From positions 1-48,282 of the forward strand of contig DGQK01000048.1 in NCBI GenBank assembly GCA_002390745.1: 48,282 nucleotides of DNA, read 5' to 3'. The position numbers and the translations under genes were made by a program. The first letter of the stretch is position 1. Each line of letters starts with the position of its first letter. The notes below the pieces were generated by a model. The model was not told the DNA's origin and ran no database searches. It saw nothing but the letters and a program-made list of their open reading frames with translations. Source of the DNA: Bacteroidetes bacterium UBA4416 (GTDB lineage: Bacteria; Bacteroidota; Bacteroidia; B-17B0; Aurantibacillaceae). Positions 7,427-14,400 of this stretch are shown here, piece after piece.

Positions 7427-7654
7427 ATGGACATTTTAGCAGACCCACAGGAAACCGAAGTAAACGTGGATGGCAACACGCCACAGGGAGCCCTTTTTAT
7501 TTCAGTAAAAAACATTGGCGGCAATGCAGCTACGTTCAACGGAGTGGCATTGCCACCGGGCGAAGCCAAAAGCTACTCGTTCGTAGGCAAAGGGTACAAA
7601 TCGCTGCCCTATGTAGTGAACGGCTCCACGCTCCGCATTCTATACATTCTTTAA
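7427..7654 (+). CDS. Small beta-rich protein, possible capsid-associated (75 aa)
   Basis: It has no membrane segment and no signal peptide. The sequence alternates short strands and turns (GALFISVKNIGGNAATFNG, ALPPGEAKSYSF, STLRILYIL), as in a compact beta sandwich. It is the only short soluble beta protein in this stretch of membrane proteins, three bases after one gene and eleven before the next. A decoration, penton or spike-base role is conceivable from context alone. It shows a faint resemblance to the first strands of the shell-protein core (V-x-N-x-G near the N-terminus), not enough to claim homology. Confidence 0.6.
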   Translation: MDILADPQETEVNVDGNTPQGALFISVKNIGGNAATFNGVALPPGEAKSYSFVGKGYKSLPYVVNGSTLRILYIL

Positions 7655-7665
7655 ACCATTGAGAC

Positions 7666-8166
7666 ATGATAAAAGCAGACCACGCCGTGCGGATCATGCA
7701 ACGCTATGAAGACGATTATGACAACTTCTTAGATAAGCTGAAAGCGAAACGCAACGCCAAAAAACAAACAGCAGCAAAGGCTAAGACTGATGCTGATAAA
7801 GCTGACACGAATGTGAAGCAGGCAGAAGCCTATAAAGCCACGCATCTGAAAGACAAAGCGAAGGCTTTGTTGGATAAAGCCGGAGGTATTGAAGGTGTTG
7901 CCAGCACCGCTCAGAATGTGATCAAGTATTTTAAAACGGATACACCGTCGGATTACCAGATGAGCTTTGGCGGTACCGGCGACCCACCGCCACCGGAAAA
8001 GAAAATTCTGGGTATGCCGCCGGTAGCGGTGTATGTCGGTGGCGCTGTCCTTCTTCTCGCGGGGCTGTATGGCTTGTCGCGCCTTATGAAAAACAAGCAG
8101 CCAGCAGCAGTACAAACCACTATACCTGTAAACAACCCGGTTATTCAGCCGTTACAAGCAGCCTAA
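7666..8166 (+). CDS. YD-motif membrane protein C (166 aa)
   Basis: The motif YEDDYDNFLDKLKAKR (residues 14-29) is followed by a Lys/Ala-rich helical stretch to about residue 72, a polar linker with a PPPP turn (107-110), a membrane helix (119-138) and a long Pro/Ala/Val tail ending QPLQAA. It is the third protein with the YD-motif layout; the KNKQPAAV after the membrane helix parallels KKPAAAPV in protein A, pointing to common descent. An alternative start at Met11 would put the motif even closer to the N-terminus. The function is unknown. Confidence 0.65.
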   Translation: MIKADHAVRIMQRYEDDYDNFLDKLKAKRNAKKQTAAKAKTDADKADTNVKQAEAYKATHLKDKAKALLDKAGGIEGVASTAQNVIKYFKTDTPSDYQMSFGGTGDPPPPEKKILGMPPVAVYVGGAVLLLAGLYGLSRLMKNKQPAAVQTTIPVNNPVIQPLQAA

Positions 8167-8176
8167 TTATCAAGCC

Positions 8177-8974
8177 ATGGTCATTCCGATTCCATCACAT
8201 CAACAGCAATTTAAAGTAAAGGTGGGCATCCGCGCGGATGAACCTTGTGCGCTTGGCGTGACCTGTTATGACGCTTCCAAGCCAAACACAGATTACATTC
8301 GCCGCCGCATTCCTTTTTCTGAAAACCTGTTCCAGGGTAAAAATCCAGGTTACAAAGAGTTTACACTGCCCTTTCCCATCTCACCCGACCAGCTCATGGT
8401 TGAGCTGTACGATAAAGCGTATGGGGATGATTCGGGTTTTCATCTTGAAAAATTTGAACTGGAAAAAATGCCCGCACGCAGCGTATGGGCTGAACCCGAT
8501 GTGCATCGCTTTATCCATTTTGCACAGGACTTTGCTACACGCGCCGGCTATTTGCCCACAGGGGTGTATGATAGCGCAGACGGCGATTTTCTGATACAGT
8601 ACCTTCCGATTATTGAGGACCAACTGGGAAACCCTTTGGTAACACCGGCACGCACGAACAGGAAATCGGGTCGCATACAGGTATCGCAATCCGCTTTTTC
8701 CAAATACACAATACCCGTAAGGCTTATCGTGCTTTTTCACGAGCGCTATCACTTTCAGATACCGACCCGCCTTGAGAAACCAGCCGACCTCCATGGGCTA
8801 AGACTTTACCTGGATCTCGGCTTTCCGAGAACCGAGGCGGTGTACGCCACCACTAAAATATTCAACTCCCATCCGGAATCAGTTGGCCCCGGCCACAGCA
8901 ACCGGGTGAAAGACATTGTGAATTTCATCGACAACTATTCAGGACGTGAGAACCTGAAAATGCACACCACATGA
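8177..8974 (+). CDS. Putative zinc metallopeptidase-like protein (265 aa)
   Basis: Residues 188-192 read HERYH, an HExxH zinc motif, followed by E200-x-x-AD and LYLDLGFPRTEA. This arrangement of a third ligand Glu/Asp after an HExxH helix occurs in several gluzincin-type families. The N-terminal 100 residues are beta-rich (QFKVKVGIRADEPCALGVTC) and may be a separate sandwich domain. There is no membrane segment. The stop overlaps the start of the propeller protein by ATGA, so the two are translationally coupled. Possible roles are maturation of particle proteins or cleavage of an envelope target during entry. Neither is shown by the sequence. Confidence 0.6.
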   Translation: MVIPIPSHQQQFKVKVGIRADEPCALGVTCYDASKPNTDYIRRRIPFSENLFQGKNPGYKEFTLPFPISPDQLMVELYDKAYGDDSGFHLEKFELEKMPARSVWAEPDVHRFIHFAQDFATRAGYLPTGVYDSADGDFLIQYLPIIEDQLGNPLVTPARTNRKSGRIQVSQSAFSKYTIPVRLIVLFHERYHFQIPTRLEKPADLHGLRLYLDLGFPRTEAVYATTKIFNSHPESVGPGHSNRVKDIVNFIDNYSGRENLKMHTT

Positions 8975-10902
8975 GAAAACGCGCAAACATAGGATTAAGC
9001 CTGGCTGAAAAGCTGAAGGAATTTTTTGCCACCAATGATGCGGACAAGAATGAAGGTCTTGTAGAAAAGCATTACGATGGCACAGATGATAATTTCTTTG
9101 AAGCTACGAATGCCAATCTGCGCACCGTGCTAAAGCTGGATGAGAAAAGCCAAAGCTACGAACGCGACGTGAAACGTTACGGCACACGCATCAAACTGAT
9201 TGACGTTGCTGATGATGCTATTCCGAAAAAACGCAACAAAGAGATCCTGCCACTGAAGAAACCCTACAAGCGCAAGTCCTTCGATGAAAAGTATGAGAGC
9301 GACCTGGAGCGCTTTGGTACGCGTCCGGGCATAATCGATGTATCGAACGACGAGGAAAATAAAAAGAAAAAACTTCGTGTATTTCCAACCGACTTCAGTA
9401 AAGCCGCCTACAAAAACATGATGCGCAAATGGACCGCGCGCGAAACAACTACCTGGTCAGGCAACCCGTTTTCTGATATTTACCGCGACTTTCCGAAAGT
9501 ACAGATCACTGTGCGCAACACTTCTGCAGAAGAAAAGGAAGTGCTTCTGTGGGGTGCCAACCGGCAACAAATAGTAAACCCTCCGCAGGCGGAGGATGTT
9601 CAGGACCATACGATCACGGCTATGATAAGTGTACCTGCAGGCGTACATCCGCAAGGTATGGCAGTTAATCCCGCGAACCAGTGCCTTTATATCGCCAACC
9701 AGCTAAGTGGCTCAGTTACTGTTCTTGATCAAAACAACGCACTTATAAAAATCATTCAGCTTCAACCGGCCTTCCCTGGTTTTACTTCGCCTGTTTCGGT
9801 AGCAATCAATACTAATACCGCAAGCAGCCGTTACGGTTACGCTTACGTGGCCTGCTCGGTGAGTAATAACATCGCTGTAATTGACCTGGCTTTGAACGTC
9901 GTCGCTATGGTATCTGCCGGTGTGCGGCCTGTTGCAGTTGCCTTTAACCCGGTGAATAATTGTGTTTACACCGCTAACCTGGTTAGCGATAACATAACGG
10001 TGATAGATGCTGAAAGTTTCGCAGAGCTGGCCGCTTCTCCGCTCCCCGCTGGCAACGATCCTATTGGCATTGGTGTGAACCCTGTGAACGGCGACGTGTA
10101 CGTTGCCAATTCCCTCGGCAATAGCATTACGGTTTATGATCATCTGCACGCGCTCATCACCACTATTGCAGGTGTTGGTCAATATCCTGTTTCTGTTACC
10201 TACAATCCCGCCAATAACAGCATGTATGCCGTTGCAGAATTAAGCAATACGGTTTACCAAATCAATGCCATCACACATGCTGTGATTGTCGGCTTAAGCA
10301 CCGGTCTTAAACCTTACAACGCTTTTTTTGACAGCTACAATAATTACCTGTACGTGCAGAACCGTGGCGATAATACACTCACGATCATTCGTCCGGATAA
10401 CAGCAAAATAGATGGTCTCGCTTTCGGAAAGCAGAACATTGGAGGTGCCTTCAGCAGTTTTAATAAATCCATTTATGTTTCTGACACAAGCAGCAACACG
10501 ATCAACATCATTGGTTATCTGGATGAAAGCAGTGTGCTCGTATTTAATCCGGATTATGCGGAGTTGAGAGAAGACCTGAAGAACAGCCCGGCCATCGTGC
10601 AGCACGTCAAGTTTGTAGTAACTGGCAACGAACGCCTGAATACCTTCCGGATGAGCAAGTTTACGCCCACCGGTCGCATCAGCAGCAAGCCTTTGTCTTT
10701 TGAACTATACGCCAGCCCACAAGCCACACTTAACGTTGCAGAAGTAACCGACCTGGCCGGAACGATCATCGACGGTAAAATGAACTGGCAATTCCGACTG
10801 CCCGGCCTGCACTCAGTAAGCATTCTTATCTGGTACCGCCAGCTGGAAGTACGCGACATTCTGAGCCCACCCGAAAACACATCATTAATCAAACATAAAT
10901 AG
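8971..10902 (+). CDS. Shell-protein paralogue with inserted 7-bladed YVTN beta-propeller (643 aa)
   Basis: Residues 1-150 are charged and contain an internal duplication (SYERDVKRYGTRIKLIDV at 62-79 and KYESDLERFGTRPGIIDV at 107-124). Residues 176-205 (VQITVRNTSAEEKEVLLWG) align with residues 79-98 of the 290-residue shell candidate. Residues about 218-517 hold seven YVTN-type blades (NPxxxxxYxANxxxxxVTVID). From 521 on, VLV...LREDLKNSP...VKFVVTG resumes the alignment with residues 109-140 of the shell candidate and continues to its end. The propeller therefore sits in one surface loop of the shared fold. A vertex, spike or receptor-binding version of the shell protein is the natural inference. 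YVTN propellers in other proteins bind proteins or glycans. Confidence 0.7.
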   Translation: MRKRANIGLSLAEKLKEFFATNDADKNEGLVEKHYDGTDDNFFEATNANLRTVLKLDEKSQSYERDVKRYGTRIKLIDVADDAIPKKRNKEILPLKKPYKRKSFDEKYESDLERFGTRPGIIDVSNDEENKKKKLRVFPTDFSKAAYKNMMRKWTARETTTWSGNPFSDIYRDFPKVQITVRNTSAEEKEVLLWGANRQQIVNPPQAEDVQDHTITAMISVPAGVHPQGMAVNPANQCLYIANQLSGSVTVLDQNNALIKIIQLQPAFPGFTSPVSVAINTNTASSRYGYAYVACSVSNNIAVIDLALNVVAMVSAGVRPVAVAFNPVNNCVYTANLVSDNITVIDAESFAELAASPLPAGNDPIGIGVNPVNGDVYVANSLGNSITVYDHLHALITTIAGVGQYPVSVTYNPANNSMYAVAELSNTVYQINAITHAVIVGLSTGLKPYNAFFDSYNNYLYVQNRGDNTLTIIRPDNSKIDGLAFGKQNIGGAFSSFNKSIYVSDTSSNTINIIGYLDESSVLVFNPDYAELREDLKNSPAIVQHVKFVVTGNERLNTFRMSKFTPTGRISSKPLSFELYASPQATLNVAEVTDLAGTIIDGKMNWQFRLPGLHSVSILIWYRQLEVRDILSPPENTSLIKHK

Positions 10903-10904
10903 CC

Positions 10905-11480
10905 ATGACAAACAACAAACTCAATTACCTGGTGCTGCATTGCACCGCCACGCCTGAAGGCAGGCAAGTAAGCAAAGACGATATCATTCGCTGGCACACC
11001 AGCCCTGTTAATCAGGGCGGCCGTGGCTGGAACCGCCCCGGCTATGCCGACATCATCTATTTGAACGGCGACCTGGTAAATATTATTCCGTTCAATACCG
11101 ACGATTTTGTAGATCAGTGGGAGATCAGCAATGGTGTGGTAGGCCTGAACGGCAACTCACGTCATATTGTCTATGCGGGAGGAATGGACAGAGAAAACAA
11201 ACATCCTTTGGACACACGAACAAAAGAACAGCTGGCAACACTGGAAGTGTATGTAAAATACACCATCAAGCGTCACCCGAAAATATTGGTGCTCGGCCAC
11301 AACGAGGCACCTAACGCAAACGGCAAGGCCTGTCCGAGCTTTAATGTGGGTGAATGGCTGCGCTCTATTGGGGTGCCTGAAGAAAACATTTACAGGAAGG
11401 CAGATACCGAGGTGAAAAAAGAAAGTGTAGCCAGCACCGCTACTACAACCGCTCCTGAAACCAACGAAACTGACGTATGA
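10905..11480 (+). CDS. N-acetylmuramoyl-L-alanine amidase (amidase_2 family, 191 aa)
   Basis: It cleaves the amide bond between muramic acid and L-Ala of peptidoglycan. The fold is that of T7 lysozyme-type amidases: LHCTAT with zinc ligand H12, then RGWNRPGYADIIYLNGD, then LGHNEAPNANGKACPSF with ligands H132 and C143. All three expected zinc ligands are present. The C-terminal 25 residues are a Thr/Ala/Glu-rich tail. No signal peptide is present, so export needs a holin or delivery by a particle. Its stop overlaps the next start (ATGA). It is one of three peptidoglycan hydrolases in this module, each attacking a different bond. Confidence 0.93.
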   Translation: MTNNKLNYLVLHCTATPEGRQVSKDDIIRWHTSPVNQGGRGWNRPGYADIIYLNGDLVNIIPFNTDDFVDQWEISNGVVGLNGNSRHIVYAGGMDRENKHPLDTRTKEQLATLEVYVKYTIKRHPKILVLGHNEAPNANGKACPSFNVGEWLRSIGVPEENIYRKADTEVKKESVASTATTTAPETNETDV

Positions 11481-11665
11481 GAACGGTGCTGATACTGGCT
11501 GCGGGTGTGTGGCTTGGCCGCAGGATCTATACCGAACTGGCAGAGAACAAAGCTAGGGAGCGTGAAGTAGAGCTGCGCAAGCGACTGGATCAATTTATCC
11601 GCGAAAATCAACCTGGCCTGTCACCCGCAGAAGTTCAGCAGCGCGTAACCACCTTTTTCAAATAA
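11477..11665 (+). CDS. Small N-anchored membrane protein (62 aa)
   Basis: A short hydrophobic N-terminus (VLILAAGVWLG) is followed by a highly charged amphipathic helix (residues 18-50; Glu/Arg/Lys-rich). The hydrophobic stretch is brief, so it could be a weak membrane anchor or an uncleaved signal. It is translationally coupled to the amidase gene by an ATGA overlap and lies six bases before the next gene. No family is recognised. Confidence 0.6.
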   Translation: MRTVLILAAGVWLGRRIYTELAENKAREREVELRKRLDQFIRENQPGLSPAEVQQRVTTFFK

Positions 11666-11671
11666 ACACGA

Positions 11672-12106
11672 ATGGCAACCATTATACAGGACATAATCAT
11701 CCCCGAAAAAAGCTCTGAATGCTCAGAGTGGATCAGCTATTACAAAAAGCTGGATGCGAAGTTCGGGGCAGAGAACGCAAAGACGATCTGGCTGAAAACC
11801 TGGCAGGTAAACGGCTCTACTGCATCCTGCACAACACGTCCTGATTTTAATGCATTCTTCAAGAAGCATGATATTGACGTGACCAATCTCGCCACCGCCG
11901 CTGTTGCTTCCGCTGCCGACCTTGGCGGTAGCCTGATGGGCCTTGGCAAAGGCATTACAAAAATGCTTGTTTACGGCGTGCCCATTGTGCTAACCATTGT
12001 GATTGGTGCTGTACTCTATTCAGTTGTAAAAGTAGCCAGCAATGCCACACCTGGTGATGTTGCCTCGTTAACGCCGCAAGGGAGGGCGGCATCGTTACTG
12101 AAATGA
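11672..12106 (+). CDS. Membrane protein of the phage-like module (144 aa)
   Basis: The N-terminal 70 residues form a compact soluble domain (SEWISYYKKLDAKFGAENAK and TRPDFNAFFKKHDIDV) with two cysteines (C17, C53). A Gly/Ala-rich amphipathic stretch (73-96; AAVASAADLGGSLMGLGKGI) leads into a membrane helix (99-119) and a polar tail. The amphipathic segment next to a true membrane helix mirrors the layout of the 218-residue protein at 5626-6282. Its stop overlaps the next start by ATGA. The function is unknown. Confidence 0.6.
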   Translation: MATIIQDIIIPEKSSECSEWISYYKKLDAKFGAENAKTIWLKTWQVNGSTASCTTRPDFNAFFKKHDIDVTNLATAAVASAADLGGSLMGLGKGITKMLVYGVPIVLTIVIGAVLYSVVKVASNATPGDVASLTPQGRAASLLK

Positions 12107-12651
12107 AAGCTGCAACACTACAACTCGCCCGCAACAATTCCAAAACGCTGATCATTGGCGGTGTGATCCTGATCGCCGGTGTGTGGACAGGTGTTGCAGT
12201 CATTCACTACCGTAAAAAAGTACGTGATCAAAAGGCTGTTGCATTCTTTAGTGAATTGCAACGGGACATTGCGCCTGATACCGTTGGCCTGGTTGAAAGC
12301 AAGGCCTTTGACCTCCATTACTGGGAAACCATAGGAAAAAAACTCGGTAAGCCTATGTACATGCTTACTGTGGCCAGCGCGAGAGCCTATGCAAAAGACA
12401 TACGCGACAGCTGGGGATTTTTTGACGACGACGAAAACAAGATTTACAGCGTATTCCGCGCCCTGAAAGACCACGTACAGGTATCGCAGGTAGCCTATCA
12501 GTACTACATGGATCCCAAAGGTAGTAAGATCAATCTCATTGACGATCTGAAGAGCCGCCTGGCTAAAGACGAGGTTGGCCAGGTGATGGAGATCGTAAAA
12601 AAGATGCCGCCTTACCGTTTAGCAGAACCACCTAAAAAAATACTTACATGA
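12103..12651 (+). CDS. N-anchored membrane protein of the phage-like module (182 aa)
   Basis: One membrane helix at about residues 15-36 (TLIIGGVILIAGVWTGVAVI) is followed by a basic stop-transfer segment (HYRKKVRDQK) and a soluble domain to residue 182 that contains DSWGFFDDDENKIYSVFRALK and a helical C-terminus. The acidic FDDDENK segment in a helix-turn-helix setting hints at a calcium-binding-like loop, without enough similarity to claim one. It is coupled to both neighbours by ATGA overlaps, which suggests stoichiometric synthesis with them. No known family is recognised. Confidence 0.6.
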   Translation: MKAATLQLARNNSKTLIIGGVILIAGVWTGVAVIHYRKKVRDQKAVAFFSELQRDIAPDTVGLVESKAFDLHYWETIGKKLGKPMYMLTVASARAYAKDIRDSWGFFDDDENKIYSVFRALKDHVQVSQVAYQYYMDPKGSKINLIDDLKSRLAKDEVGQVMEIVKKMPPYRLAEPPKKILT

Positions 12652-12872
12652 GCACAAGCACATCAAATACAGCAGCAAGCGCCGATAAAAAAGATCAAAA
12701 GACCGGCTTGCTGAAAAAATATCTTGACAACACATTCGGAGATGAAGGTCTGCGCACGGATGTCAAGATCACATTGACAAATGAAACCATTTTCAAATTC
12801 GTAGCAGCTGTGGTTGCCGCCGCAGCGCTGGGAACTGCGGCCAGCATGGTCGTTAAAAAAATGTTCGCCTAA
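12648..12872 (+). CDS. Small tail-anchored membrane protein (74 aa)
   Basis: A polar Ser/Thr/Lys-rich N-terminus (1-45) precedes one Ala/Val-rich membrane helix (49-69; FVAAVVAAAALGTAASMVV) and a KKMFA end. The start overlaps the previous stop (ATGA) and the next gene begins 11 bases on. Very small Ala-rich membrane proteins are typical of phage membranes and of holin partners, but nothing here decides between them. Confidence 0.6.
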   Translation: MSTSTSNTAASADKKDQKTGLLKKYLDNTFGDEGLRTDVKITLTNETIFKFVAAVVAAAALGTAASMVVKKMFA

Positions 12873-12883
12873 AAACCATCTTC

Positions 12884-13231
12884 ATGAAAAAAGCAGTCAT
12901 AGCCGTTTTCTCAGTCTCTCTCACTGCAGGTACACTATACCTGACCTATACACAGGTAAAAGATCACATGATTAAAAAGCTGGTGAGTGTGTGGCAGGAG
13001 GAAGCAAAAAAACAAAGCAAGGAGCTGAGCGCCGACCAGGTAAAGCACCTTAAAGAGGGGCTGGATAAGCTTTATGCCTGGGAAGTAAAGTGGCTTGCAA
13101 CATACACACAGAAAGCGTTTGCCCGCGCATCGGAAAAAGAGCTAAGCCCGCTGCTTACAAAAATAAAAAACAAAAACATACGCGACAGGGCCGATCTGAA
13201 ATCGGTTGATACACTTCTGTTCGGCACCTGA
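12884..13231 (+). CDS. N-anchored small protein (115 aa)
   Basis: MKKAVIAVFSVSLTAGTLYL is either an uncleaved membrane anchor or a signal peptide; no convincing cleavage site follows, so an anchor is favoured. The remainder is a charged helical domain (residues 30-115) with a Trp-containing amphipathic helix (KLYAWEVKWLATYTQKAF). The gene lies between the small tail-anchored protein and the holin-like gene. No homologous family is recognised. Confidence 0.55.
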   Translation: MKKAVIAVFSVSLTAGTLYLTYTQVKDHMIKKLVSVWQEEAKKQSKELSADQVKHLKEGLDKLYAWEVKWLATYTQKAFARASEKELSPLLTKIKNKNIRDRADLKSVDTLLFGT

Positions 13232-13249
13232 TCATCTAAAAACACAACC

Positions 13250-13648
13250 ATGGAAACACTTACGCTTATTATCTCCAACATTCAGAATTACATGACCTCG
13301 CTCGACTGGTCATACATTAACACATTCATTATTCTTTGCTATGGCATCAATCACTACAAAGTAACAGAAGGGCTGCAAAAGGTAACTGGCGCACAAACCC
13401 GCACACGTTACCGCGTGATCCTCGTTGGAATTGCGTATGGCATCGCACTGTACTTTCTACGTGGCTATTCGGTGCAGCACATCGAAAACCTTTTCCAATC
13501 ATTCGTCTTTGCGCTTGTATTTCACAAGTTCATTGTAGAGGCACTGCTTTACTGGCTGGCTAAACACGGATTGCCGGAAAGTATCAGTAAGCATTTACTT
13601 GACGAGGAGCAGCTAAAAAAGCTGAGCGACGGCGCAGCAGATAAATAA
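13250..13648 (+). CDS. Holin-like multi-pass membrane protein (132 aa)
   Basis: Two clear hydrophobic helices (54-72 and 80-104) and a weaker one (21-36) are followed by a charged C-terminal tail (109-132). Size and topology resemble phage holins, which form pores that let endolysins reach the wall. The following overlapping pair has spanin-like features, and amidase, GH108 and M23 genes are in the same run, so a lysis cassette is a coherent reading. No specific holin family motif is seen, and a generic small membrane protein is the alternative. Confidence 0.5.
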   Translation: METLTLIISNIQNYMTSLDWSYINTFIILCYGINHYKVTEGLQKVTGAQTRTRYRVILVGIAYGIALYFLRGYSVQHIENLFQSFVFALVFHKFIVEALLYWLAKHGLPESISKHLLDEEQLKKLSDGAADK

Positions 13649-13667
13649 ACTAAAAAACACACCAACT

Positions 13668-14009
13668 ATGAAAACAAGTAACATCGTTATCATCATTCTT
13701 ACGGCGCTGTGTTTAGCGCTCACGCTGGTCGTACTGATACGGCCTCCCTGCAAGGACAGTGAAATTCGCGCCGATGGCAGCACGGCGAGCTGGATAGAAA
13801 CACAAAATGATTCACTTATCAAAAGCAACGCCTCTCTTGACAAGCAGATCAGGAACTACAAATTTCAAACAGATACACTCCGGCAAAAGCTGCTTGCCAC
13901 CAAACAAACCATTAATAAATTAAAACAACAACAGCATGAAAAAATTAGTCGTATTGATAGCCTTAACAGCATTGAGCTGTATGGCTTCTTCTCAAAATTT
14001 AACCCCTAA
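13668..14009 (+). CDS. Spanin-like inner-membrane protein (113 aa)
   Basis: An N-terminal membrane helix (residues 6-24; VIIILTALCLALTLVVLI) is followed by a polar coiled-coil-prone domain rich in Gln, Lys and Asp (40-100; SLDKQIRNYKFQTDTLRQK). This is the layout of an inner-membrane spanin such as Rz. The last 74 bases overlap, in another frame, the start of the next gene, as in Rz/Rz1 pairs. In phages of Gram-negative hosts spanins fuse inner and outer membranes at the last lysis step. The assignment rests on topology and overlap, not on sequence family. Confidence 0.5.
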   Translation: MKTSNIVIIILTALCLALTLVVLIRPPCKDSEIRADGSTASWIETQNDSLIKSNASLDKQIRNYKFQTDTLRQKLLATKQTINKLKQQQHEKISRIDSLNSIELYGFFSKFNP

Positions 14010-14355
14010 AGTACAACAGCAGGATAAGGACACCCTGTTTTGTTTTACGCTCGATCAAAGCCGAAGCCTCGCCAAATACCTGGAACAAGGACGCTACTGC
14101 GATTCGTTGCTCACAAAAAGCGAAACGCAAATACAACAACTCTACGAGTTGCAGGCGGCAAACGACAGCTGTATGGCGAAGCTGAATGAAAAGACGGAGA
14201 ACCAGCAACGAATGCTGACCAACCAGCGAACTGAAATCAGTGGCCTCAACTTAAAGCTGGGACAAAGCGATAAAGCATGCCGGAAAGAGCGTTGGCAAAA
14301 ATACCTTTTCCTGGTGAGTACCGTGGTGCTGGGAACCTGCCTCATTATCAAATAA
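13936..14355 (+). CDS. Second spanin-like protein: signal sequence plus C-terminal membrane helix (139 aa)
   Basis: The N-terminus MKKLVVLIALTALSCMASSQ is an export signal; C15 follows A-L-S, a poor but possible lipobox. The middle is Gln/Lys/Glu-rich coiled coil (55-110) with several cysteines, and a membrane helix closes the protein (122-138). An N-terminal lipid or signal plus a C-terminal membrane helix is the topology of single-protein u-spanins. The gene starts inside the 113-residue gene in a different frame. Either a two-component pair or a u-spanin with an accessory protein fits. If the signal is cleaved without lipidation, the u-spanin reading fails. Confidence 0.5.
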   Translation: MKKLVVLIALTALSCMASSQNLTPKVQQQDKDTLFCFTLDQSRSLAKYLEQGRYCDSLLTKSETQIQQLYELQAANDSCMAKLNEKTENQQRMLTNQRTEISGLNLKLGQSDKACRKERWQKYLFLVSTVVLGTCLIIK

Positions 14356-14400
14356 CAACATCAATAAAACATAATTATTAACCATTAAAAATTTAATCAC

